This document shows, in pieces, positions 1-11,060 of a DNA stretch of 64,000 nt. The stretch covers positions 4,285,001-4,349,000 of the forward strand of contig NW_018343979.1 in assembly GCF_002099425.1 (NCBI RefSeq). The letters are read 5' to 3'. Below the pieces are notes generated by a model, which was not told where the DNA came from, made no database searches, and was given only the letters and a program-made list of their open reading frames with translations. A program made the position numbers and the translations under genes. Numbering within the stretch: the stretch's first letter is position 1; each line of letters begins with the position of its first letter. The DNA is from Phascolarctos cinereus (lineage: Eukaryota > Chordata > Mammalia > Diprotodontia > Phascolarctidae).

Positions 1-546
1 TCTTTCTTCTTTGATCTCTTCAGGAGTCATACCTAGTAGTAGTATTGCTAGGTCAAAGGGTATACAGAGTGTTATAGCTTTTTGGCATAGTTCCAGCATG
101 TTTTCCAGAATGGTTGGATCAGTTCACAACTCTACCTACAATGCATCAGTGTTCAAATTTTTCCACATCCCTTCAAACATTTGTCATTTTCCTTTTAAGT
201 CATGTTAGCCAATATGATAGATATGAAGTGGTGCCTGAGAGGTGTTTCAATTTGCATTTCTCTAACCAATATTGATTTACAACCTTTTGTGTGACTGTTG
301 ATAGCTTTGATTTCTTCTTCTGAAAACTGCCTGTTCATATCTTTGAGCATTTATCAATTTGGAAATGGCTTATATTTAAAAAAAAAAAAGCTCAGTTTTC
401 TACAGATTTGAGAAATGAACCTTAAACTGAGAAACTTGCTATACATTTTTCCCAGTTTCCTGTTTTCCTTCTAAGTTTTGCTGCATTACTTTTGTTTGTT
501 CAAAACCTTTTTTAATTTCATGTAATCAAAATTATCCATTTAACTT
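1..546 (-). mobile_element. L1 fragment, 3' part of ORF2
   Basis: Read on the minus strand this matches the end of L1 ORF2, the part coding for the region before and around the C-terminal cysteine motif. It aligns piece by piece with the better preserved copy at 62280-62820 (the same order of 'gtcaaagggtat', 'ttccacat', 'gatttgcat'-type blocks). There is no long open frame left. It runs off the left edge of the window and stops where the T-rich 3' end of the next L1 begins, so the next element may have landed in or beside it. Confidence 0.85.
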
Positions 547-547
547 C

Positions 548-741
548 TTTTTTATTTTATTTTTAATTTATGTAATAAAACAATCATTTCTATAACATAG
601 TACAATAAAAATGATTGCACATGAAACTGCAAATCTATTATGTACCAATTACTATGTCTTTCAAATACTTGACAAAATTATCATGTAAGTTTCTTTTTTC
701 CCTGTTTTCTTCCCTTCCCCCTGCCCTAGAGATGGTTACCA

Positions 742-786
<45 letters not shown>

Positions 787-2990
787 ATTATTCTATACAC
801 TGTTCTACTTTATCAGTCCTCTCCCTGGATGAAGATAGTATCTTTCTTCATATGTCCTTTATAGTTACCTTGGGTATTTAGTCAAAATAACTTATTAGCT
901 CAAAGTTATTAATAAAACAATATTGCTGTTACTATATACAATGTTCTCTTGGTTCTGCTAATTTTGTTCTTCATTATCTTATGCAAGTTTTTCCAAATCA
1001 TTTTTCTAAAATCTAAAATCGCTGAGCTCATCATTTCTTATAACACAGCAGTATTCCATCACAATCATATACCACAACTTATTCAGACATTCCCCAACTG
1101 ATGGGCACTCCTACAATTTCCAGTTCTTTGCCATACAGAGAGAGTTGCTATAAACATCTTAGAACACATAGGATCTTTGCCCTTTTCCCTAATCATCTTT
1201 GGAAATAGACAAAGTAGTGGTATTGCTGGTCAAAGGGTATAGGTAGTTTAATAACTCTTTGGGCATAATTCCAGACTGCTCTTCAAAATAGCTGGATGAG
1301 TTCACAATTCCACCAACAATGAATTATTGTCTCAACTTTTCCACATCCCCTCCAACATTTCTTACTTTCTCCTTCTATCATTTTAGTCAATGTTTTAAGC
1401 ATAAAATTATGTCTCAAAGGTGTTTTAATTCACATTTCTATAATCAATAGTGATTTAAAGCATTTTTTCATATGACTAAATTGTTTTGATTTCTTCATTG
1501 GAAAACTGCTTGTTCATATCCTTTGACCACTTATTGACTTGTACTACTTCTCTTGATATCCTTGCCCTTTTGTTCTACCAGATGAATTTTGTAATTATTA
1601 TTTTCTTGCTCTACAAAATAATCATTTGGGAGTTTGGTATTCCATATGGTACTAAATAAGTGAATTAACTTATGTGGAATTGTCCCATGAGCAATTAATA
1701 TTTCTCCAGTTGTTTAGATGTCTTTACCTGTGTGAAAAAAATATTTTGAAATTATGTTCATATAGCCCCTGGGTTTGTCTTGGCAGGTAGACACCCAAGT
1801 ATTTTATACTGTCTATTACTATTTCTAAGATTTATTATTTGACCCACTCACTCTTTAGGATTAGGTTATTTATTTTCCAATATTTTCAGTCTGTGTTTCT
1901 TAACATGGCCCTTTACTAAATATAATTTTATTGCATTATGGTCTGAAAAGGGCATATTTAATGTCTCTGCTTTTTTGCATTTGGTTGTGATGTTTTTATG
2001 CCCTAGTATGTGGTTAATTTTTGCGAAGGTATCATCTACAGCTGAGAAAAAGGTATACTCCTTTCTATTCCCATTCGTTTCTCTATAGAGGGCTTTCATA
2101 TCTAACTATTCTTTGACTTCTTTCTTTTTTATTTTATGGGCAGATTTATCTAGCTTTGAGAAGGGAAAGTGAGTTCACCCACTATAGTGTAGTTTTACTA
2201 TTTCCTCCTGTAATGCATTAAGAATGTGTGTGCAATGTCATTTTGTGCATATACATTTTGTATTGATATTACTTCATTTTCCATGGTTTATTTTAGTAAG
2301 ATGTTGTTTCCCTGATTATCTCTTTTACGTAGGTCTATTTTTGCTTTTGCTTTGTCTGAGATCATTATTGCTACTCCTGACTTTTTTACTTCAGCTGAAG
2401 CAGAATAAATTCTGCTCCAGCTCCTTATTTTAACTCTATCTGTGTCTCTCTCTGTTTTAAGTGTGTCTGTAACAAGCAATATATTTTTGAATTCTGGTTT
2501 CTAATCCTTTCTGCTATCTTCTTCTGTTTTAGGGGTAAGTTTATTTCATTCACATTCACAGTTATGATTCTAGCTATGAATTTTCCTTCTTCCCATTTTA
2601 TTTTATTTATCCTTCTCTCTCTTTTTGTTCTGTCCCTTATCTAAAGTTTATTTTGCTTCTGACCACTGCCTCTCTTTTTCTGCCTTCATATCATGTCACT
2701 AAGGCCTGGTTACACCACTGGTTTTTCACCTATGTCGGCTCCAGGCTAGCCTCCACCACCCCCACCTATGTCACAGGTGTCTCCTTCCAATATCCTGAGT
2801 GGTCTTGGGTTGGAAGAATGTCTCAACCTGACATTCTCACACTCAACACTGGGTAACTCACACCCAACATTTTGTTGGCTTTGTCATACCAGAAAATTGT
2901 TTTGAGATATTTTAACATTGTTGGAGAGGAATGTTGGGAGAGCTCAGTGGAGTCCCTCTTGTACTCTATTGTTTTGGTTCAGCCCCCAGA
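548..2990 (-). mobile_element. L1 with leader and endonuclease but reverse transcriptase and ORF1 deleted
   Basis: On the minus strand the parts in order are: leader-like sequence (about 2985-2640), inter-ORF DNA, endonuclease (about 2600-1840), a short piece of RT/C-terminal coding (1830-1545), the ORF2 end (1540-1000), and a 3' untranslated region finishing at a T-rich stretch at 548. Endonuclease remains read KTERDTDRVKIRSWSRIY near 2450 and EYTFFSA...SDHNAIKL near 2050-1930, which match the 'ETHL..RD..RLKI' and terminal 'SDH' blocks of L1 APE endonucleases. Two internal joins are visible: near 1543 (about 0.6 kb missing by comparison with 62640-63255) and near 1835 (most of the RT missing). 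ORF1 is also absent. The leader assignment at 2640-2990 is less sure than the rest. Confidence 0.75.
743..784. repeat. (CA)21 microsatellite
   Basis: A pure CA run inside the 3' untranslated region of the L1 on the minus strand. Marsupial L1 tails carry a TA/CA-rich patch here, so the run probably grew from the element's own sequence. Confidence 0.98.
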
Positions 2991-3119
2991 TATTCTACTG
3001 TTCACAGTCTAAAAAAGGGTAGATAATATTATTGTCCATTGGAAAGTGTATTTTGTTTCAGGTATGCTTCCTTTCCAGAAGGAAACAGGAGGTACAAACT
3101 GTACATCTAAATGCCTTTT

Positions 3120-3350
3120 AAAAAAAAAAGAAAGAAGGAAAGAAAGAGAAAGAAAGGAAAGAAGGAAAGGAGGAAGGAAGGAAAGAAGGAAGGAAGGAAG
3201 GAAGGAAGGAAGGAAGGAAGGAAGGAAGGAAGGAAGGAAGGAAGGAAGGAAGGAAGGAAGGAAAAAAGAAAGGAAGGAAGGAAGGAAGGAAGGAAGGAAG
3301 GAAGGAAGGAAGGAAGGAAGGAAGGAAGGAAAAGAAAGGAAGGAAGGAAA
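3120..3350. repeat. (GGAA)n / (AAGG)n tetranucleotide tract
   Basis: About 230 bases of near-pure GGAA with A-rich interruptions (for example near 3264 and 3331). It starts from an A-run at 3120. All-purine on the plus strand. The apparent reading frames through it are artefacts of the repeat. Confidence 0.98.
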
Positions 3351-4364
3351 GGGTAGTAAGAGGAGAGGCGTTGGCATCTTTTAAAATCAGGTGTAATAGG
3401 TGAACATAATTTAATCATAGCTATGAAGCAGATGTTAAGATTTCAAGAGTTGTACTCTTGCCTAGGCTGAGCAATCAAGGGGGAAAAACTCTAATTATAG
3501 AGGTAATGAGTAAGGGATTGGGCTGAGACAGTGATGTGGAGAGGATAGATGGGCATCTTAAAGAAACCAGTGAACATTTTTTATTAATTCAAAAATAAAC
3601 TGACAATAAAAATCAATTGATTGGGTGCTAGATATGGATTAAGTGAAACATAAGGGAGGGGAGGAATAGGTTATGGAGTGATGGTGATAGAAGGAGCACC
3701 TAGAAGTGACAATGGGGAATATTTTAACTGCCTCACCTCTTTGCAGTATGTGTGAGGAATGAGAGAAAGTTTGCTCAGTGATAAAAAAGGATGCCAAGGT
3801 GATTGTATCATCAGCAGGGAGCCAGGTCTTAGTGAAAGTCAAAAGATGGGATGAATGGGAAAGGAAAATATGATTGAAGTGAGTTTGATGCCCATGTTGC
3901 AGGCATTTCAGAGAGCACAGGAGTGGATAGATTTAGAATAGGACATTAGGTTTTATAGAAGAAGGGAAGGTTGGACAATGGGGGAGATGGAAGGAGATTG
4001 AATGATGATTGCAGAGGGGTCAGAATTCCTGGGATGGGAAGAGTATGACCAGGGAAATTTTGTTAATTATTTAGGAACAAATTTAAGTAGATTTTCATTG
4101 TCCATAGGAATTTAACCTCAGTTTGGAGTCATCTCAGGCCCTTAGGCATTTCAGGCAAGGGACAGATACTTGGAACTAAAGGAGTAGTTTTACTCTTCTT
4201 CCCCTAAGGCAGGAGACCAGGTTGGAAATTTAATGGAATGGTTATCCTTCCTTTCTCTGTAAAGGAGTCTATTGTTTAATGGGATAGTGTTTCCTGATAG
4301 GAGACCTGATTTGAAGGAATGGAGCCTATTATCTTTAAAAAAAGGTAACAAACCCTGGAAGGGA
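3351..4364. other. Unassigned stretch, possibly degraded L2 in part
   Basis: No gene or clear repeat. 3480-3850 has the G/A-rich texture of reverse-strand L2 ORF2, for instance a 'gattgggtg...ggatta' block that resembles the L2 sequence on the minus strand near 34450-34650, but too eroded to call. 3850-4364 is not recognised. Confidence 0.4.
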
Positions 4365-4510
4365 GGTGCTATTATTGGCCCCATCTTACAGATGAGAAAA
4401 CTGTGGTTAAAAGATTTGCCCACAGACACATAGCTAGTATATATCTGAGACTGAATTTGAACGCAGCTCTTCCTGACTGCAGGCCCAGTACTGTAGGATA
4501 GCACCACCTT
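4365..4510 (-). mobile_element. MIR/THER-type SINE
   Basis: Minus-strand MIR core: 'cttacagatgagaaaactg', then a 'gatttgccca' and 'acacatagctagta' block, then 'gaatttgaac' (the complement of the tRNA B-box region). Typical old mammalian core-SINE order. Confidence 0.8.
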
Positions 4511-6470
4511 TAACCCAAAGGCAGGAGGGACTTAGGGAATTCGTTGCAAACAGCTTACTGTATCAAAGCAAAAGCAACTAAATTTTTTATTTTTTAAAAA
4601 ATGAGGGAGAAAGGAAGCCCTGTCAGTGAAAGGTAGAACAGGCTCTATCAGGTCCTAATATACTGGAAAAACTTTGACAGTAGTAGACTATATGCCAACG
4701 TTGTCCAAGTTTTAGCCTAGAAAAATTCAGTCTCATAACCATTAAATTGGCAATGTGGGTGAGTTTTCAGCTAGAGTAACTCATGAAGACAATTTATTAA
4801 GGTCTAGATAGTTGCAGTCTGAGTCAGGAGCAGAGATAACTATATGAATGAAGCCATGTATCCTTGAAGAATCAAGGTATGAGGTCAATAACAATTCTGA
4901 TAATGTAATCATTGTGAACACCTGAGCTTCAATTCAATGAAGGCAGAAGTAAATTCTTAATCTATTGTTAGAGTATTTGACTTTGAGGAGAATTTGAAAA
5001 GTTCCCAATATAAAATAGTAGTGTGTCTGATATCCTTTATTAATTATATGACTTCTCAGATAATATTAACTGTAATGGTGATGTTTTAATATTTTAGCTT
5101 CATATATCTGTTGACTTTATCAGTTTGTTCTTTTTCACCACTACCGAGTTGATGCATTTTGTGTTACGAAAAATATTCATATGAGTGTAAATGTGTTTTG
5201 AAAGGGTATAAATGTCTCTGAACCCAAAAGATGGGATAGAGTGAAAAGAGAACTGTAGAATTCTCTGCCGCTAAAATGCTTGTAACCTTAAGGAGGTCAT
5301 TTCAATATCACGGAACCTTAGTTTTGTGTTTTGTGTTTTTTTTTAAATGTTGAAATTGTTGACATTGAATTCTGAGGTCCTTTCGAGGTCTAGGAGTATA
5401 TTCCATACCTGGAAGAACTCTCTTTCCCACATTTGAAGCTATTTTAACAAATTTTTATACAGTATCCCCAAAGGAACCCCCTGGTGGGTAATTTCCCATT
5501 TGAAAATACCATTGATATTTGCTTAGTTTGTTTAGCACAGGAAAAAAAATTATGGGTCGGAAAGCTTTTCGTCCTCTTTCTCAGAGACAGTACCCTTCAA
5601 CTGCAGCTTACAAATTAACTTCTATTTTATTTAGTCTTATGAGAAGAACGGTTGAGGTAAGGGTGTGCTGGTAAATTTATAACTCACATGAAAAGAAAAA
5701 AATGTATATATCTATGATAAACTTTTAAGTTTAATTTGCATTGTTAATATCTTCTCCATAATTTCTCATGTGTAGATCAGAAAATCAACAAAACATTAAA
5801 TCAAATACTGGTTAATAGTATTTGCCTAAATGTTCACACTAAAAATTTATCAATTGACTCTCATCAGTCCATTTGAGCTTGTTCCATCTGGGCAAAGGAT
5901 AACCTGGATAAGATGTGGACAAAGAGTAATGCTGGACTAGTAATGCACACATATACTTATGTGTGTTTGGAACTGGTAAACATTTCTAGTATATCTAGTC
6001 TTTTGCAAATGCATCCAAGGCATCTTTCTTTACCAAAACAGGCTGAAGGAAGTATATTAGAGCACAAGATGAACTTCATCCTATCTATCCATCAGCAGGC
6101 ATCACTGGAATTGAGTATGGAGAAGGACATATTGTTTTAAGTTGATTTTATAAAATTAAAACCAACCTAGCAAGACTATTTTACTCTGTTATACTACATG
6201 ATAAAAACCAATTAAAATTAATTTAGGCTACTTCCCAAAAATACATTTCTTCTATTCCTTTTGCTTACAGTTTTTAAAATAAAACTGAATCGCACTTGTT
6301 TAGGTTATTGAAAGAGAGCTATATGCATGCATATATGCATATATACATACTATACTTATATCTATCTATATTTATATATCAATATATTTCTATATCTCTA
6401 TCTCTATGTAGAGATAGAGATATACAGATATATATATACACATATATACAAATATATACATATATATACA

Positions 6471-6531
<61 letters not shown>

Positions 6532-7527
6532 GCTGATATCTAACTCTAAAAGCAGCAGTTTTCCATTATAACTTCAATACAAGTACCTCTGTCTAAATAG
6601 GACTATCTCTTTGGCTATCTCTATGTGCCATAATGATCATGAAAGAGCTGGTTAAGATTCATCATGATAGTTCTCAAACACTTGAATGAAGTTTTCTTTT
6701 ACAAAAAAAAACAATCCCAAAAGAAAAAAAAATGACATTTTAATACATATAATGGACCATTTCAGTAACAATGAGACTGTGACATAAACAGACAAAGGCA
6801 AGGAAATTTTAAAAACTGGGTGTTCCTCTCTTATCTTGTCCCTTTGTTCACAGATATATTGCAGCTGCCTCAAGGAGAGTACTGAAAGAACTTATGGAGT
6901 ACATGTGATGTAACACTAGGGTAAGGGGATAAGTCTTCCGAATAACATCAGACTTTACTCAGAATATTCTTGGGAATATTTTTGATTCATGCCTTTTCAG
7001 TATTCCTCACCTCCAATTTCCCATTTTCCACCCCTGTTTTGTATTCTTGTTCAAAATTAGTAGAACAAGGAACCAATCAGGATATTGGAGATGGATAAAA
7101 CCCATGTGTTAATATTCATATTCACCTTAGAGCCATTGTTTTTTTTTCTGCTCAGCTAGACATTTGCTGACATTTTGAATCAGAGATTTCCAATTGTAGA
7201 CAATTGTTATCTAAATGAGTTGTGACAGCTGATAGAAAAAAACTATTGTTTTAAAATTTTCTTTCATGTGTCAAATCATTTCATTACTTAATTTGCTATG
7301 ACACTTTTAATGGTGTTTCTCACTATGACATAAGTAACACAACTCAGAAACTAGTCTTAAGAGAAGCGATATATCATGACACAGATCAAAAGCCCCAATA
7401 ACTTTTTCTGAGCACATCCCATTGTGGTTCCCTAGTTCATTGATTCTATTTGTTTAATCTGTAGATTAAACACCTATAATGAGTAGGACTTGCTAAGAGT
7501 CTATGACTGTACTTTGTCATAAAAGAT
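4511..7527. other. Mostly unique AT-rich DNA, no gene seen
   Basis: Apart from the TA-rich microsatellite at 6330-6530 I recognise no repeat family and no convincing exon. The largest frame, at 5913-6140 on the plus strand (75 codons), has no recognisable domain. 6980-7400 is high-complexity AT-rich sequence with a CCAATCA box and a TGACAG-type motif. That is compatible with conserved non-coding DNA but proves nothing. Confidence 0.6.
6330..6530. repeat. TA/ATAC-rich microsatellite with a perfect inverted repeat
   Basis: A compound ATAC/TATC/TA tract ending in a pure (TA)n run at about 6476-6529. Inside it, 6391-6406 and 6409-6424 are perfect 16-base inverted arms separated by two bases. Confidence 0.95.
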
Positions 7528-7777
7528 GTTCAGTTATTTTCAGTCATGTTCGACTCTTCATGACCCCACTTGAGGTTTTCTTGGCAAAGATATTAGAATT
7601 ATTTGTCATTTCCTTTTGTTGTCCATTTTACAAATGAGGAAACTGAGGCAAACACAGTTAAGTAACTTGCTCAGGGTCACACATCTAGTACATGTCTGAG
7701 GCCAGATTTGAACTCAGGAAGATAAGTCTTCCTGACTCCAAGCCTGACACTATCCATTGTACCACCATTGCCTCAGA
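7528..7777 (-). mobile_element. tRNA-derived SINE with RTE/BovB-like tail
   Basis: On the minus strand the order is: head with 'ggtacaatgg', B-box-like 'gagttcaaatctgg', the 'gtgtgaccctg' / 'cctcagtttcc' core, then a tail ending in the 'ggggtcatgaagag' / 'tcagacatgactg' blocks shared with the 3' end of RTE/BovB retrotransposons. Sharing that tail is what lets RTE machinery copy such SINEs. Moderately diverged, with no clear target-site duplication. Confidence 0.85.
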
Positions 7778-9051
7778 CAATACAATAGATGAACATTCAT
7801 TTATTATTTGGATGTGCCATTTAATTTAACTTACCACCTTTAAAGAAAGTAATTTCAAAATATATACAATCCACAGGAATGCAATAAAATATAATTTATG
7901 AAATATTTACTTTTTAATTTAGTGTGATGGTAAAACCTTTTTTGGAAAATAAAGTGAAATAAGTAAAAATTAAAGTAAAACCTGTATATGAGGGAAAATA
8001 GATAATACTCAATGGGAGTTGGAGAAAGATGTTTAATATATAAAGTCCCATCTTTTATTTTAAGTTTTATTTTACCGAATTCTCTAAATCATACCTGAAT
8101 CCAAAGCTGACATGAGGAGTAAGCCTGGAAGATTTCAAATTAATTAGTCAAATTGAGTTTGGGGAAAGACAGCCCATAATTAAATCTTTTCTTTTCTCCT
8201 GAAATTATTTCTCAGTGTGCCATCAGAGGAAATATAAGGTATTTGGGAATAATGAAACATACTAGTATCCAGTTAGCTGAAATTGGAAAATGAATCCCAT
8301 GGTATCACTCAATCAAGTTTTCATTGAATTACTATAAATTTTTCATAATATGGGGAACGATTTTCATGCTCAGTTTTAAGATCTTATTTTGAGGTACACC
8401 AAATAACAAAAAATGTTTCATCATAAATTAGTATTTAAATATGTCATATTTCCAGAAGGCTTTTTTAAAGTTTCTCAATAAACAAAATTAAAAAAAACAG
8501 CCTTAGATATTTCTATATCTAGCTGCAGCTGCTATAAGATGAATACTGACCAGGAAAAAAAAAAGATGGACCAATCCCAATACTACAAAAAGAAATATCT
8601 GAGGGACAGCCCGTGTGTTCCATTTATCAAATATATGCAATATCAAAAGAACATGAAGAAGGCCTAGAATGCTGGGTGAAGACTCCATGGTGGAAATATA
8701 AGAGAGCATGGACACAAGATGAGCAGGCAGAGACATATTGTATTATACATCATTGCAAAAGGTGTCCCCAACTTTAGATCACTGATCTATTACAAGATTG
8801 GATTAGTAATAAACCACTTGTTTTAACTTGGAAAACTTATATTCTGTTTTTGCTGGATATGCATTCATGAACATATATACTACACTTTTCAAGGCTACTT
8901 ACTTAAATTTATTTGTTATTCCAACATGCAATTAGTTATGGGATATTAATATGCTATTGAATTATCTATACTATATAAACCAAAGCTCCATAACCCAGGA
9001 GGTGGCAATCTGTAAAACGGTCATTTTTATTAAGTCTTTCCTAGAAAGTTA
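7778..9051. other. Unassigned AT-rich stretch with a hydrophobic frame on the minus strand
   Basis: No repeat family recognised. On the minus strand 8736-8503 encodes 77 codons that are strongly hydrophobic (two likely membrane segments around ILGLLHVLLILHIF and IFLFVVLGLVHLFFFLVSI, ending AAAARYRNI then stop). I cannot name a family for it and there is no evident exon structure, so it is not called as a gene. See findings. Confidence 0.5.
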
Positions 9052-9448
9052 GAGGTAGCTAGGTAGATCAGTGGATAGAGTACCAGGCCTGGAGTCAGGA
9101 AAACTCATCTTCCTGAGTTCAAATCTGGCCTCAGACACTTACAAACTGTGTGACCCTGGGGAAGTCACTTAACCTTGTTTACTTCAGTTTCCTCATCTAT
9201 ATGATGATATGGAGAAGGAAACGGCAAACTACTCTAGCATCTTTGCCAAGAAAACCCCAAATGGGGTCATGAAGAATCAGATACAACTGAACAAAAACAA
9301 CTGGGGAAGTCACTTAACCTTGTTTACTTCAGTTTCCTCATCTATATGATGATATGGAGAAGGAAATGGCAAACTACTCTAGCATCTTTGCCAAGAAAAC
9401 CCCAAATGGGGTCATGAAGAATCAGATACAACTGAACAAAAACAACAA
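9052..9448 (+). mobile_element. tRNA-derived SINE with RTE/BovB-like tail, 3' half duplicated
   Basis: Head 'gaggtagctaggtagatcag' with an A-box-like start, B-box-like 'gagttcaaatctgg', core 'tgtgtgaccctgggg', then 'ccaaatggggtcatgaagaa' and 'cagatacaactgaac', the RTE/BovB-like tail, ending in (AAC)n. The last 145 bases occur twice in tandem. A weak target-site duplication is possible (aagttaga at 9046, aagttaca at 9453). Confidence 0.9.
9156..9445 (+). repeat. 145-bp perfect-register tandem duplication inside the SINE
   Basis: 9156-9300 and 9301-9445 are the same 145 bases with a single C/T difference (in 'aaggaaacgg' versus 'aaggaaatgg'). The unit begins at 'ctggggaag' in the SINE core and ends in the A/C-rich tail. 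Confidence 0.98.
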
Positions 9449-9716
9449 AGGGAAGTTACAGATACAGTCTATTTGTATTCAGCCACTTTTGAATGAAATA
9501 AATTCTGCTGGATTATAAATTTATTAGATTCCAGATTTTAAAACAATTTTGGGTCATCCTGCACAATTCTGTTTGATCAAAGAGGAATCATCCAAAAACA
9601 TATAAGGCCTTCCCTGTTTAGAAGGACTATAGAGGAAAGATTATAATATTTCTGATAACTATTGATCCATGCTTCCAAATCTAGTAGCTATTCAAAGTTA
9701 TAAATCATACAAACTG

Positions 9717-9828
9717 AGAGAAATGTAAGCCCAAACAATAAAAGGGAAAGCAAATGTAACACTTAGGTTTATCAAGTTTAATATTTAGAATTAGAAGTCA
9801 TCTAATTTAATCCTTTCATTTAAAAGAT
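9717..9828 (+). repeat. Source of a local 112-bp duplication
   Basis: This 112-base segment, which ends inside the following MIR, recurs in the same orientation at 10308-10419 with seven substitutions and no gaps. It covers non-repeat DNA plus the first part of a MIR, so it is not itself a mobile family. Confidence 0.95.
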
Positions 9829-9962
9829 GGGGAGGCTGTGATCCAGAGAGGCTAAACATCTTTCCCAGGGCTACACAAATAGTAAATGACAGTCAGGATT
9901 TGAACCCAGGTCCATCCTCTGATTCCAGAGCCAGGGTTCTTTTCACTGTACCACACCAACTA
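9782..9962 (-). mobile_element. MIR/THER-type SINE
   Basis: Minus-strand MIR: 'ttagaattagaagtca' start, 'gaggctgtgatccagagag', 'cccagggctacacaaatag', 'gatttgaacccagg', ending with 'cactgtaccac', the complement of the tRNA-like head. Confidence 0.9.
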
Positions 9963-10289
9963 TTTCTCAGAGAAAGTGAGACAACTTTTGTCCCAAATAC
10001 AGATTTTTAAACATAATCTCTAAGTGTAACTGTCACAAGGCCCAATATATATAAAAAGTAAGTTTAGAGTAATAATAAATGTGGAGTAATCATAAGTTGG
10101 AGTCAGTATATAAAGTGTTCTAAATGCCAAAGCGAAGGTCATATTTGACCTTAGAAGTACTAGAGTAGATGGCCTCTAAGGTCCCTTTCTCCTCTAGATT
10201 TGTGAGAATATTGGGTCAAAGACCATGAAGTAAAATGATGTAGTCTTTTTTGTAATGGTGGATTTGAAGCAAATTCTAGAAAAAGAAAA

Positions 10290-10433
10290 GGTATTCCTAT
10301 GGGAATAAGAGAAATGTAAGCCCAAGCAATAAAAGGGAAAGCAAAAGTAACACTTAGGTTTATTGAGTTTAATATTTAGAATTAGAAGTCTTCTAATCTA
10401 ATCCTTTCATTTAAAACATGGTATTCCTATGGG
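10290..10433 (+). repeat. Templated 116-bp insertion flanked by a perfect 14-bp duplication
   Basis: The 14 bases ggtattcctatggg occur at 10290-10303 and again at 10420-10433. Between them lies a copy of 9717-9828 (here 10308-10419) plus four extra bases. There is no poly(A) tail. The structure is that of a short sequence copied from nearby and inserted with duplication of its target. Confidence 0.9.
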
Positions 10434-10689
10434 TCAACTTTTTTTTTTGGCATAACTGGGAAAGTTGAGTGAGATAACTTGGCAAATTCAATTTAGTATG
10501 GGGCCTTTAGAATGTAACCTTTCTAGGTTGCGAATCAATATCCTGCTTCAACTAGATTAAGGTCACTTAATGACTTTAAATGAATGAGAATGACTGTGCT
10601 GTTTACTGATAAGAAAAAAAGAATTCCCTCTGCCTCACTGCATTGACCTTGTATAATACTGATTAGGATTTATTTTGACAATCCATCAT

Positions 10690-11060
10690 TACATATTTAT
10701 TAAGTACTCATTGTTTGGTAGGACTATGTACTGAGGCTACAAGACAAAAATGGAACATTTCCTGTCCTTAAGAAAATTATATTTCATTTGGGGAGATGTT
10801 GTATACACATATAAATGCTTAAAACATACATTAAATAAGTTCATAAATATTAAATAATTTTGGAGAGAAGGTGCTAGTAGTGGGGAGATCAGGAAAGGCC
10901 TCTTGTAGATGATGGTGCTTCACGCATGCTTTGAAGGAAACTGAGGTGGAGGAGAGGTGGGGATGTATTGTAGGCATGGATCTCTGCAAAGACAGACAAA
11001 AGGGAGAATGGCATGTGTTGCAACAGTTCAGAGTTGAAAATGCTGCTTTATAGCCCAGGC
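10690..11060 (-). mobile_element. L2 LINE, 3' end
   Basis: Reverse complement of the L2 terminus: 'atttattaagtactcattg' (from the '...taataaatg' end), a 'gaggctacaagacaaaaatg' block, 'ggaaaggcctcttgtagatg', then 'gcatggatctctgcaaagac'. About 370 bases, well eroded. Confidence 0.85.

Noticed and set aside
3009-3418. Overlapping long frames on both strands (Lys/Arg/Gly- or Pro/Ser/Phe/Leu-rich)
   Set aside because: They are translations of the GGAA tetranucleotide tract; no unique coding sequence.
3470-4000. G/A-rich block considered as an internal part of an LTR-type element
   Set aside because: No terminal repeats, primer-binding site, polypurine tract or gag/pol-like sequence seen. More likely degraded L2 or unique DNA.
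4190-4507. 105-codon minus-strand frame
   Set aside because: Half of it is a MIR read on the minus strand; the rest shows no coding signature.
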